The notes under the pieces: model-generated
Databases searched by the model: none
Told to the model about the DNA's origin: nothing
What the model saw: only the letters and a program-made list of their open reading frames with translations
Assembly: GCA_023421245.1 (NCBI GenBank)
Contig: JAEZTV010000034.1
Span: 124,001 to 188,000, forward strand
DNA from: Bacillota bacterium
GTDB lineage: Bacteria > Bacillota > Clostridia > Oscillospirales > Ruminococcaceae
DNA length: 64,000 nt
Direction: 5' to 3'
Made by a program: the position numbers and the translations under genes
In this document: piece by piece, positions 8,283-16,442 of the stretch
How the letters are laid out: every line of letters begins with the position of its first letter
Numbering within the stretch: position 1 is the first letter of the stretch

Positions 8283-9131
8283 TTATTCGGTCGTCGTAAT
8301 GTCATCCGAGAAAACAGAATCATTTTTAACGCTGTCTTCGTCATTTTGATTTGCGGCATAATAAGGATCGATACAAAACTTTTTAATATACTGAAATGAA
8401 TTATAACATATTATAAGTTGAATCAATGCCGGCACAATTAAAACAATCACAATGATAGAAATCGGAAAGAACAAAATTGTTGGAATAACAATCAATGCCA
8501 GGAAAAAAAGTGTGATGAAATTAGATTTAAGGCCTAAAATACTCAAGATGAGTGCGTTTTTAAACAAAAGAAAAAGTTTTAAATCAATGGTAACCATTAA
8601 AAGGTAGATGTAGAAGGATATAAACAAGAACAAAAGCGCAAGCAACATCGAGATGCCAAAAAGCGCAACAAACAGATAAGATGTACCGATATTCAAGTAA
8701 TAAAATGAAGAGGAATAATATATGATAATCCCTGCAAGCGCCATAATCACACCGGTTATTGATGCCTGCTTCCAGTTCCCTTTTACGGTATCAATAAAAT
8801 CAGAAAGCAAAAATGAATGCTGCTCCCTTGCGTAAGCGCGCATAATGTAAACAACGCCTGCTGTTGCCACGCCGATAATAGCCGCCGATGCAACACAGGC
8901 TATTATCGAGATTACCATGTTGAAAGCAGATGCAGTTCCCCATGAAATTAGCAGGACAAATGATAAAACCATTGGAATGAAAAACAACACATACAATAGG
9001 TTGACCTGCATGATCTTCCAAAACTTGCGAAATAGAATCTCCCAAAAAACAAAGAACCGTTTCTTCTCAGGCGCGTTTTTTGAAACACCTTTCCCCGGCT
9101 TTGAATAATTGCCAAACCCTAAAAAACCCAT
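8283..9131 (-). CDS. DUF624 (YesL-type) membrane protein
   Basis: A 282-residue integral membrane protein. The N-terminus NYSKPGKGVSKNAPEKKRF followed by a KFWKIMQVNLLY helix is the characteristic beginning of DUF624 proteins of Clostridia. About six hydrophobic helices follow, and the C-terminal 30 residues are acidic and polar. The family often accompanies sugar ABC transporters, but none is next to it here, so no function is assigned. The RBS AAGGAGC lies just upstream of the ATG. Confidence 0.85.
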   Translation of the reverse strand: MGFLGFGNYSKPGKGVSKNAPEKKRFFVFWEILFRKFWKIMQVNLLYVLFFIPMVLSFVLLISWGTASAFNMVISIIACVASAAIIGVATAGVVYIMRAYAREQHSFLLSDFIDTVKGNWKQASITGVIMALAGIIIYYSSSFYYLNIGTSYLFVALFGISMLLALLFLFISFYIYLLMVTIDLKLFLLFKNALILSILGLKSNFITLFFLALIVIPTILFFPISIIVIVLIVPALIQLIICYNSFQYIKKFCIDPYYAANQNDEDSVKNDSVFSDDITTTE

Positions 9132-9158
9132 TACATAGCTCCTTCAATTGTTATAGAA

Positions 9159-10043
9159 TTACGCCCGAGGATGACATCTGTTGTATACATCTTTAAATTT
9201 GTTTTTCATAATTTGCGCATATACCTGTGTAGACGAGATGTCGGCGTGCCCCAGCATTTCCTTTATGTCCTTAAGCTGTGCACCGTTTTCGAGCAGATGT
9301 GCTGCAAAGGAATGCCGCAGTGTGTGTGGCGTAATCTCCGTTTTTATGTTAGCCTTTTCAGCATATGTTTTTATTATCTTCCAAAAACCTTGCCTCGTCA
9401 ACCGGCTTCCGTTTAAATTAATAAAAAGTGCATCAAAATCGTTATCTGGCACAATTGCAATGCGTACCCTATATATGTATTCACTAAGTGCCTTAAGCGC
9501 CTCGGGATAGATTGGAATGATGCGGCTTGCTTTGCCGTTGTGGCAGTTGAGGATGCCGACATGCAGGTTGACATCCTGAATGTTGAGCGATACCAGTTCC
9601 GAAACACGTATGCCGGTAGCGTATAACAGTTCAAACATCGCTTTATCTCGGCAGCCTTTGGGCTCGTTGATATTTGGGCTTTTCAGTAGCGCGTCAATCT
9701 CTTGAAACGATAGGATTGACGGCAGCTTTTTTTCAACTTTTTCAAGCTTAACGCTGCGCGCTGGGTTTGATGCAGCATGTCCGCACAGTACAAGATATTG
9801 AAAGAAGGAGCGCAACGAAGCAATGCTCCGCGTTATGGTTGCATTGCTCTTGCCCAGTGTTTTTAGATGATCTACATATACTTCGATGTTGGTGCTGGTA
9901 ACACGCGACGGAAGATCAATGCCCTTCTGCGTGACAAACGCAAGAAAAGCATTGACGTCTCGCACATACGACTCCAGCGTATTTGCCGCAACATCCTTGC
10001 TGTTTACGAGATAATCCTTAAAACTGTTTACATACTGTGTCAT
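9159..10043 (-). CDS. xerD: Tyrosine recombinase XerD
   Basis: A 294-residue site-specific recombinase with full catalytic residues: R146 (TGIRVSEL), K171, H240 and R243 (HTLRHSF), H266 (LGHADISST) and Y275. The LPSILSFQEIDALL junction and C-terminal NKFKDVYNRCHPRA resemble XerD, which resolves chromosome dimers at dif with XerC. It is followed upstream by spoIIM; spoIIM and xerD (ripX) are also close neighbours in Bacillus subtilis, which supports the XerD call. The frame is open 33 bases further upstream, but similarity begins at ATG 10043. Confidence 0.9.
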   Translation of the reverse strand: MTQYVNSFKDYLVNSKDVAANTLESYVRDVNAFLAFVTQKGIDLPSRVTSTNIEVYVDHLKTLGKSNATITRSIASLRSFFQYLVLCGHAASNPARSVKLEKVEKKLPSILSFQEIDALLKSPNINEPKGCRDKAMFELLYATGIRVSELVSLNIQDVNLHVGILNCHNGKASRIIPIYPEALKALSEYIYRVRIAIVPDNDFDALFINLNGSRLTRQGFWKIIKTYAEKANIKTEITPHTLRHSFAAHLLENGAQLKDIKEMLGHADISSTQVYAQIMKNKFKDVYNRCHPRA

Positions 10044-10180
10044 TTTTCTCGTCCGTTCTGCCGCTGCGCCAAGCAAAAATTAGATCGCCGCCACCCATCG
10101 TGCACAGACTAATCGATAGGCCCAAGACGAACATATGTTTCTACGGGATGTATATTTATCAACCATTCATACACAAAAGA

Positions 10181-10822
10181 CTAGTGTAGTGAGCCAAACA
10201 GTAAGCAGCAGGTGCCATCTATCAAAGCGCAAAGAAAGGTTAGTATGGTATAAATGACGTATTTTGTAAGGCAAGCCCCCGCCGCTTCCGGTATCGCGGT
10301 ATCGGAGATTCCGTGCGAAAAGAGCGAATAATACACGCGCGCGAGTCGATATGAGCTGGTACAAGCAAGCACCAAAACAAACGAACTGATTACCGAAGAT
10401 GGTATCTGATGCTGTAGTGCAAAAACAATGCCATCAGCACCCGCCGCCATGTAAAGGTAAGCGATTGATATCCCAAGGCTAAATCCGCGGGCGACCGCTG
10501 CTAGTAGTATTATGGGCGGTGCAATTGCACAAAACCCCAGAAACAACAGTGTCAGTAGTATTAAAAAATTTGCGGTAAAGGAAGATAAAAATGCCGGCAA
10601 GAACAACCGCTCGGCACGGTTTGCAATATACGAACCCATCAGCCCGTCCAACTCGTGCAAAACTCCTTCTCCGCCATCGCGTACAGCCAGAGAGCCGGCT
10701 AAAATACCAATGGAAAACAAAACAAAGATTGCATAAACAAGTCGGTTCTCTGCTAGAAAATGTGCCACATTCTTTATTTGGGCACGTCCCTTCCCTACCC
10801 GTGAAAAGGTTGTCCTTCTCAT
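10181..10822 (-). CDS. spoIIM: Stage II sporulation protein M
   Basis: A 213-residue membrane protein of the DMP peptidoglycan-remodelling complex needed for engulfment of the forespore. Five hydrophobic segments are visible, with the family features AIFVLFSIGILAGSL, LLTLLFLGFCAI and a glycine-rich RGFSLGISIAYLY helix. The start at 10822 is supported by GGGGTG five bases upstream; an in-frame ATG lies 45 bases further out. SpoIID and SpoIIP are not in the window. The call rests on length, topology and the xerD neighbour. Confidence 0.9.
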   Translation of the reverse strand: MRRTTFSRVGKGRAQIKNVAHFLAENRLVYAIFVLFSIGILAGSLAVRDGGEGVLHELDGLMGSYIANRAERLFLPAFLSSFTANFLILLTLLFLGFCAIAPPIILLAAVARGFSLGISIAYLYMAAGADGIVFALQHQIPSSVISSFVLVLACTSSYRLARVYYSLFSHGISDTAIPEAAGACLTKYVIYTILTFLCALIDGTCCLLFGSLH

Positions 10823-10896
10823 TGATACACCCCATTTCATGTTGCTATTCATAGCAATACTATTCAAAACGAGGTGGGTTTAGAAGGGTTCTATGC

Positions 10897-11706
10897 CTAT
10901 CGACCGAGCTCATACGCGCGGTTAATGCAAGCTTGCATCGCGGCGCGCAGTGTTTGCTCAAAGCCGTTTTGTTTTAGTGAAGCTAATCCTTCGAGTGTTG
11001 TTCCGCCGGGAGATGAAACCATTCGAATCAATTCATCGGGCGTAAAACCGCTGTCCGTCAGCATTTTTGCACTGCCAATCAGCGTTTGGGCGAACAGATG
11101 CATGGCGGTATCGTAATCAATGCCCTTATCGTGTGAAAACTCTGCCACAACTTTGGCGAACAGGTAGATAAATGCAGGGCTGCTGCCGTTGACGGGGATA
11201 ATCTCGGAAAGCTTATCGGCGGAGATCTCCTTGCTAATGCCTGATAATGCAAAGATTCGCTTCACAAACGTAAAGTCTTCGTCGGTCGTAGGAGCGATAC
11301 GGGCAACGGCACTGGCACCTTCTCCGATCATCAATGGAGTGTTTGGCATAACCAGGACCAGACTACAATCAAACCCGAGCTGATCCTTTATATATTGTGC
11401 TCCAATACCTGCAGCGATGGAGACAAACACATTATGTTGACCCGCGCCGGCCTTTATCGAAGAAATCACTTCTCCAAAAGCCTGCGGTTTCACACATAAA
11501 AACACAAACTTGCAGCTTTCGGTCAGTTGTTTGGCACTTTGGGCAATTGTGATTCCCTTTGCGGCATATTCATCACATTTTCCCTTGTCAACATCAAAAA
11601 CAGTAATACGCTGTGGGGCAATAATTTGCTTTAACAGCATACCTTTCAGGATGGCTGAAGCCATATTGCCAAGGCCAATGAAACCAACATCATAGTAAAC
11701 TGCCAA
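10897..11706 (-). CDS. proC: Pyrroline-5-carboxylate reductase
   Basis: Catalyses the last step of proline synthesis, reducing pyrroline-5-carboxylate with NAD(P)H. The N-terminal Rossmann motif is VGFIGLGNMASAI; the C-terminal dimerisation domain carries VNGSSPAF, FAQTLIGSAKML and the family signature region SPGGTTLEGL. About 269 residues, normal for ProC. The frame is open further upstream to 11793, but those residues are not family-like. The start is set near TTG 11706, which has GGGAG 11 bases upstream; GTG 11715 is possible but very close to that RBS. Confidence 0.95.
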   Translation of the reverse strand: MAVYYDVGFIGLGNMASAILKGMLLKQIIAPQRITVFDVDKGKCDEYAAKGITIAQSAKQLTESCKFVFLCVKPQAFGEVISSIKAGAGQHNVFVSIAAGIGAQYIKDQLGFDCSLVLVMPNTPLMIGEGASAVARIAPTTDEDFTFVKRIFALSGISKEISADKLSEIIPVNGSSPAFIYLFAKVVAEFSHDKGIDYDTAMHLFAQTLIGSAKMLTDSGFTPDELIRMVSSPGGTTLEGLASLKQNGFEQTLRAAMQACINRAYELGR

Positions 11707-12010
11707 TTGCGTCACAACTCCCGATTTAAATGTAGAATATGTACGGAAAAAAGGGTATGTACTAAATATAATATATTTTAATCGTATATTCAACAGAAAA
11801 CAGAATATTAATATAACTTTGTTGCTAATAACAAAAATTATGTAAAACTAATTATGTATAACATCCAATTTTATGTTGCTGTTATTATGTTAACCAGCAC
11901 TTTTTCGCTTACAAAACGTATGCATAAACACAAAAAAGGTGTTTTGTGTGTTCATAAAACGCAATGATATGATATAATTTGTCTTCAAATTCTTGATGGG
12001 ATATGCTGGT
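11707..12010. other. AT-rich intergenic region with candidate promoter
   Basis: About 300 bases between the divergent proC and the STAS-like gene. A TATAAT box at 11973-11978 lies about 33 bases before the plus-strand start codon; its -35 region is weak. Nothing else convincing was seen. Confidence 0.5.
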
Positions 12011-12412
12011 ATGAAGTTTATAGCAAAGGAAGACCTGATAATCCGGCGATCATTCTCTCTGCCCTATGCCAACACCGAGATATGGTGTTGTGAGCTCAAC
12101 TCCCTTTCTATGCACACCGATGTTGCGGCAGATAAATTCTTGAAGGAGCTGCCTGAAATGTACCGCCCGTCCACCCCTTCCGTTACCTTTATCAATCTAT
12201 CCGAAACTTTAGTGTACAAAGAATTCGCCGAGCTTATGGTAACGCGGCTTATTCCGCTTGGCAGGCTGAAAAAGATTGCGTTTGTAGGGCTTACGTTAAT
12301 GATGCGCTCCTACATTGCCTCTCTGTTCCGAAAGCACGACAGTTTATTTGCATACGGCTTTTTTTCCGACTTGGAGCAGGCAAAGGTTTGGCTTGTTAGT
12401 ACGGGACGATAA
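12011..12412 (+). CDS. Small hypothetical protein, STAS-like
   Basis: A 133-residue soluble protein. The pattern PSVTFINLSETLVYKEFAEL, then RLKKIAFVGLTLMMRSYI and a final FFSDLEQAKVWL, resembles the alternating strand and helix layout of STAS/SpoIIAA-like proteins, but no phosphorylatable serine motif stands out. The function is unknown. An in-frame ATG and TTG occur just upstream (11996, 11993). It stands alone and ends at a strong terminator. Confidence 0.65.
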   Translation: MKFIAKEDLIIRRSFSLPYANTEIWCCELNSLSMHTDVAADKFLKELPEMYRPSTPSVTFINLSETLVYKEFAELMVTRLIPLGRLKKIAFVGLTLMMRSYIASLFRKHDSLFAYGFFSDLEQAKVWLVSTGR

Positions 12413-12433
12413 GTAAAACCAATATTATAGCTT

Positions 12434-12476
12434 AAGCGCCGACCCTGGTCACAAAAGACCAATGTCGGCGCTTTAT
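12434..12476 (+). terminator. Intrinsic terminator
   Basis: A long stem (12434-12443 with 12464-12473), with an inner stem TGGTC/GACCA and a T-rich end, follows the STAS-like gene. It also lies past the stop of the convergent SCIFF maturase gene. Confidence 0.85.
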
Positions 12477-12510
12477 TCTGTCGGTGTTCTATTTGAATCG
12501 GGTAAAGGGG

Positions 12511-13896
12511 CTACTCGCAGTCCATATCAAGTAAGGCCGCCTTCATCATAATCGCACATTCCAGGCGTTTCTTTTCCAGCTCGCACGATACAAAATGTGG
12601 TTTTAGCAGATCACCGCAATACTGAACATTGTTTGCGTTACAGCCGCCGGAGCAATAGAACTTTGCCCAACATTTGCTGCATTCCTGCTTGCCGTAGATT
12701 GTTGCCTTTGCAAACATCTCTTTTCGCTGAACATCCAGTGTATCATCCAGTACGCTGCCCATACGCCAATCCTCCATCCCCACAAACTGATGGCAGGGAT
12801 AGATGTCACCGTCTGGGGTAATTGCAACATATTCGTTGCCGCACCCGCATCCGCGCAGGCGCTTAATCGCACAAGGCCCCTGTTCCAGATCAATCATAAA
12901 GTGAAAGAAGTTGACCCCATCGCGGTTTTTACGCAGTTCAAGCAGGGTTTTTGCTAGCCTTTCATACTCTTCAAACACAGCCGGAAGCTCGGCCTGTGTA
13001 ATTGCAAACTCGTTTGCCTCATTAGAAACAACCGGTTCCACCGAAATCTGTTCAAAGCCAAGGCGCTTGAGTTCCAATACATCCTCGGTAAAATCAAGGT
13101 TCTGCTTGGTAAAGGTGCCGCGTACATAGTATTGATTTTGCCCTCGCCGCTGCACCAGCCTTTGATACTTCGGAACAATTGTATCAAAGCTGCCGCTGCC
13201 GTCAACCCGTGTTCTCATGCGGTCGTTAATCTCTTTACGTCCGTCGATGGAAAGCACGATGTTCTCCATCTCGCGATTGAGATACTCAATCTTATCGTCA
13301 GACAGCAGCATACCGTTGGTTGTTGCTGTAAAGCGGAATTGCTTGCCATGCTCATCTTCCCTGCTGCGGGCGTAATCTACAATCTGTTTGACGACTTCAA
13401 AGTTCATCAGCGGTTCGCCGCCAAACAGGTCAACCTCAAGGTTTTTGCGGGTACCGGAATGAGCGATTAAAAAATCTATCGCTTTCTTGCCAATCTCCGC
13501 CGGCATCAACTTGCGCCCCTTGCCAAAATCTCCGGTGCTCGCAAAACAATATGCGCAGCGCAGATTACAGTCGTGCGCGATATGCAGGCACATCGCCTTA
13601 ATGGGCGCATCGGACATCATATCCTGAAACTGCTCGTAATCGTCCGCAGAAAACAATACATCGTTTTCATACAGATGATACAGTTCGCTGTAGCTGTCTG
13701 ATATCGCTTGTTTTTCGTATCTGCCCTGTAACGACGCAAGCACTGTGTCGGGACAGTCTTTTGTAAGCGGAGGCGATATATGGTCAAGTACTTCGTATGT
13801 AACATCATCCACGATATGCACCGCACCGCTATGCACATCCAACACAATGTTATAGCCGTTAAGTGCGTATTTATGGATTAAAGACTGCTTTATCAT
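12511..13896 (-). CDS. SCIFF peptide maturase (radical SAM, SPASM)
   Basis: A 461-residue radical SAM enzyme that, in characterised ranthipeptide systems, forms thioether links from cysteine to acceptor carbons of the SCIFF precursor. Residues 1-90 form the PqqD-like precursor-recognition region. The radical SAM cluster motif is C110, C114, C117 (CNLRCAYC), followed by DLFGGEPLMNF. The SPASM region has CGCGNEYVAITPDGDIYPCH and CSKCWAKFYCSGGCNANN for auxiliary iron-sulfur clusters. It lies 126 bases after the precursor gene on the same strand, with the RBS GGAGG upstream of the ATG. All key cysteines are present. Confidence 0.96.
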   Translation of the reverse strand: MIKQSLIHKYALNGYNIVLDVHSGAVHIVDDVTYEVLDHISPPLTKDCPDTVLASLQGRYEKQAISDSYSELYHLYENDVLFSADDYEQFQDMMSDAPIKAMCLHIAHDCNLRCAYCFASTGDFGKGRKLMPAEIGKKAIDFLIAHSGTRKNLEVDLFGGEPLMNFEVVKQIVDYARSREDEHGKQFRFTATTNGMLLSDDKIEYLNREMENIVLSIDGRKEINDRMRTRVDGSGSFDTIVPKYQRLVQRRGQNQYYVRGTFTKQNLDFTEDVLELKRLGFEQISVEPVVSNEANEFAITQAELPAVFEEYERLAKTLLELRKNRDGVNFFHFMIDLEQGPCAIKRLRGCGCGNEYVAITPDGDIYPCHQFVGMEDWRMGSVLDDTLDVQRKEMFAKATIYGKQECSKCWAKFYCSGGCNANNVQYCGDLLKPHFVSCELEKKRLECAIMMKAALLDMDCE

Positions 13897-13957
13897 TAGG
13901 GATATCCTCCGTACTGAAAATGCAAGGTTTTAGGGTGCGCCGTTATGGCAAAAAGTA

Positions 13958-13978
13958 AGGGACAGAACATCTGTCCCT
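13958..13978 (-). terminator. Hairpin between SCIFF precursor and maturase
   Basis: An eight-bp perfect stem (13958-13965 with 13971-13978) with a five-base loop. Read on the minus strand it is followed after four bases by a TTTTT run. It is probably a partial terminator or RNA stabiliser that gives more precursor than enzyme. Confidence 0.6.
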
Positions 13979-14022
13979 AGCAGCTTAACTGCCCTTTGTT
14001 CTGTTCATTTTTGGGGTACCGG

Positions 14023-14172
14023 TTATTTATTGTTTACGTTTTCGCATTTCTGATTCGCAACCGTGCAGGATGTTTTGCAGGCGGATTGACAGGATGCCTG
14101 ACACTCGCCGCAGCCGCCCTTTGCGGTGCTCTTCTTCAAATTAGCGGTATTTAATGTTTTTACGTGCTTCAT
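14023..14172 (-). CDS. SCIFF ranthipeptide precursor (six cysteines in forty-five residues)
   Basis: A 49-residue peptide. It begins MKHVKTLNTANLKK (leader) and continues into a cysteine core with C21, C24, C28, C32, C36 and C43 in the pattern GGCGECQASC-QSAC-KTSC. This is the highly conserved SCIFF peptide of Clostridia, the substrate of the adjacent radical SAM maturase; CteA of Clostridium thermocellum is a studied member. The family's biological role is unsettled. The RBS GGGAGGG lies 11 bases before the ATG, and a promoter lies directly upstream. No peptidase or exporter gene is adjacent. Confidence 0.97.
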   Translation of the reverse strand: MKHVKTLNTANLKKSTAKGGCGECQASCQSACKTSCTVANQKCENVNNK

Positions 14173-14208
14173 AGGTGTTTTTTCCCTCCCATCACTGATT
14201 CAATGCTT

Positions 14209-14237
14209 ATTTTAGCATATAACACACCCTGATGCAA
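14209..14237 (-). promoter_or_regulatory. Promoter of the SCIFF gene
   Basis: Minus-strand -35 TTGCAT (14232-14237), a 17-base spacer and an extended -10 TGC-TAAAAT (box at 14209-14214). It lies in the short gap after the TIGR04086 stop codon, so the precursor can be transcribed apart from yajC. Confidence 0.65.
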
Positions 14238-14240
14238 TCG

Positions 14241-14657
14241 TTATTTTCGTTTTCTCACCATGTTTACGCCACTAACTCCGCCAACCGCAGCGGCACTCAA
14301 CATTAAAAGCAGTTTTGCAAGTGCAAAAGCACCTACTCCGTTTCGTACAATGAGTATGCTGAGCAAAAACAGTACCAGATAGAGCGCTCCACCTGTCACC
14401 AAGCCAATCGTTAGCCCTTTCGCTTTGGTCAGCCTCGCGGCAAAGAATCCGCCCGCAAAGGAGGCGGCCGCGAGTGAAAAGACCGCCATAGGGGTAAGTA
14501 GATTTATCGGCACGTTTGTCGCTGCAAACATCACGGCAAATAACAGTGAAAATACGAGCAGGAGCAGCAACGCAAACGCCGTAGATACCACGCAAGGCTT
14601 TGTAAACGATATTCTTCTTTTATCCTCATGCTTTGCATTGACAGCTGCACTGCTCAA
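14241..14657 (-). CDS. TIGR04086 family membrane protein
   Basis: A protein of about 138 residues with four hydrophobic helices at roughly residues 25-50, 55-75, 85-105 and 110-130 and a basic C-terminus. It matches the small TIGR04086 membrane family, which in Clostridia sits between yajC and the SCIFF peptide, exactly as here. The function is unknown; a link with SCIFF processing or export is only inferred from position. The start is uncertain: TTG 14657 has GGAGG ten bases upstream, and another TTG lies 21 bases before. Confidence 0.8.
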   Translation of the reverse strand: MSSAAVNAKHEDKRRISFTKPCVVSTAFALLLLLVFSLLFAVMFAATNVPINLLTPMAVFSLAAASFAGGFFAARLTKAKGLTIGLVTGGALYLVLFLLSILIVRNGVGAFALAKLLLMLSAAAVGGVSGVNMVRKRK

Positions 14658-14779
14658 AACAAATCGACCTCCAAACAATCCTTTGTGCTAAAGGATATTC
14701 GAAGGCCGCCATGTTTATGACAAAAGTCAGATATGGTTGAACGTCATCACCATGAGTTAATCATAATCCATTACTGCAA

Positions 14780-15139
14780 TTACTTAGTGGATGCGTCAAC
14801 ATCGTTGTGTATGGTTCTGTTGGTTTGAATTGCCCATCGCTCCACGCGGATCTTGCTGCGATCGGAGCCTGTCTCAATGACAACGGTATCTTCTCGGATG
14901 CTAACAACAAGACCAACAATGCCGCCCGCAGTAACAACCTCGTCGCCAACCTGCAGATTGGAACGCATCCTCTGAATCTCCTTCTCCTTCTTTTTCTGCG
15001 GCCTGATTAAGAAGAAGTAGAAAACAACAAAAATAAGAACAATTGGCCCAAACTGAATGAGCATTGCCAATGTAGAGTTTGTCGCACCTGCTTCAGCGCC
15101 GGCGTCGGCCGCGGCAGTCAATAAGAATAATCCGTTCAT
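14780..15139 (-). CDS. yajC: Preprotein translocase subunit YajC
   Basis: A 119-residue accessory subunit of the SecDF-YajC complex. One membrane helix (LAMLIQFGPIVLIFVVFYFF) is followed by the invariant LIRPQKKKEKE and a soluble domain with GDEVVTAGGIVGLV. Start 15139 has GGAGGAAAG just upstream; the frame is open further but not family-like. It follows tgt in the conserved queA-tgt-yajC order. SecD and SecF are encoded separately at 46-49 kb. Confidence 0.96.
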   Translation of the reverse strand: MNGLFLLTAAADAGAEAGATNSTLAMLIQFGPIVLIFVVFYFFLIRPQKKKEKEIQRMRSNLQVGDEVVTAGGIVGLVVSIREDTVVIETGSDRSKIRVERWAIQTNRTIHNDVDASTK

Positions 15140-15273
15140 TTCTTTCCTCCAGCATGTTCGGTAGTAGTTTAATAATTTGCATGATAGCCTTTTAATTATA
15201 CATATAAAATGTGGGCGGTGCAAGCGATTTGGTAAGAATACATAAAATGTTTACCATTACAGGCAAACACAGC

Positions 15274-16413
15274 TTACGGCGACATATTTCTTTTATCCAA
15301 CACCGGCAGATATCTGTCGCAAAACTGTATAAACTCTTCCTTATCAATCGCTTCACGAATCCGTGTCATCAGCGTATTATAGAAATAAAGGTTGTGCATC
15401 ACAGCAAGGCGCATGCCCAGCATCTCCCCCGCCTTAAACAGGTGCCTGAGGTACGCACGGGAGTGGCTGCGGCAGCATGGACAATCGCAATCATCCGAAA
15501 CAGGGCGCTCATCACGCTGATACCTTGCATTGACGATATTGATGACGCCGTCAAACGTGAACAGATGTCCGTGACGCGCATTGCGGCTGGGCATCACACA
15601 ATCAAACAGGTCTACCCCTCTGCTGACGGCCTCGATAATATTACAAGGCGTACCGACCCCCATAAGATACCGCGCCTTGCGGACGGGCATATATGGTTCC
15701 ACCGCATCGATAATCCGGTACATTTCGGCAGCAGGTTCTCCAACTGCAAGGCCGCCGATGGCGTAGCCGTCAAGGTCAAGTTCCGCAATTCTTTGCATAT
15801 GATTGATACGCAAATCCTCGTAGGTGCCACCCTGATTGATGCCAAACAACAGCTGATTTTGGTTGACGGTATCATGTAAAGCATTTAGCCTTTTCATTTC
15901 ATCCCTGCAGCGAACCAGCCACCGGAAGGTGCGGTCGCAGGATGCAGAGACATATTCGTGGGGGGATGGGTTCTCGACACATTCGTCAAACGCCATGGCA
16001 ATCGTCGAGCCAAGGTTTGACTGGATGCGCATGCTTTCCTCCGGCCCCATAAATATCTTCTGCCCGTCAACGTGAGAGCTGAAATACACGCCCTCTTCTT
16101 TTATTGTGCGAAGTTGAGCCAATGAAAACACCTGAAAGCCGCCGCTATCGGTGAGGATGGGGCCGTCCCAGCCGATAAACCGGTGTAGCCCGCCCATCTC
16201 ACGAATCAATGTATCGGACGGCCGGACATGAAGGTGGTAGGTGTTGCATAGCTCCACCTGACAGTTTAGCTCCTTTAAATCAAGCGAGGATATCCCGCCT
16301 TTAATTGCTCCTGCCGTTGCAACGTTCATAAATGCGGGCGTTTGAACCGTGCCGTGTACGGTAGTCAATGTACCGCGCCGCGCTTTGCCGTCATTTTTTA
16401 TTAGATTGAACAT
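15274..16413 (-). CDS. tgt: Queuine tRNA-ribosyltransferase
   Basis: Exchanges guanine for the queuine precursor at the wobble position of GUN-anticodon tRNAs. A 379-residue TIM barrel with TDSGGFQVFSL (catalytic Asp), LFGINQGGTYEDLR, GGLAVGEP and the zinc site CDCPCCRSHSRAYLRHL. ATG 16413 has GGAGG five bases upstream; an ATG 12 bases earlier overlaps that RBS. It follows queA by 29 bases, so the two queuosine steps are co-transcribed. No preQ1 synthesis genes are in the window. Confidence 0.98.
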   Translation of the reverse strand: MFNLIKNDGKARRGTLTTVHGTVQTPAFMNVATAGAIKGGISSLDLKELNCQVELCNTYHLHVRPSDTLIREMGGLHRFIGWDGPILTDSGGFQVFSLAQLRTIKEEGVYFSSHVDGQKIFMGPEESMRIQSNLGSTIAMAFDECVENPSPHEYVSASCDRTFRWLVRCRDEMKRLNALHDTVNQNQLLFGINQGGTYEDLRINHMQRIAELDLDGYAIGGLAVGEPAAEMYRIIDAVEPYMPVRKARYLMGVGTPCNIIEAVSRGVDLFDCVMPSRNARHGHLFTFDGVINIVNARYQRDERPVSDDCDCPCCRSHSRAYLRHLFKAGEMLGMRLAVMHNLYFYNTLMTRIREAIDKEEFIQFCDRYLPVLDKRNMSP

Positions 16414-16442
16414 GTAAACCTCCACATAGCTGCTTTAGGTCG

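Noticed and set aside
11837..11850. ATTATGTAAAACTA resembles one arm of a Firmicute dif site, near xerD.
   Set aside because: The other arm and the central spacer are missing, and the region is AT-rich, so chance is likely.
13132..13470. A 112-codon plus-strand ORF inside the SCIFF maturase gene.
   Set aside because: It is antisense to a clear gene and shows no domain.
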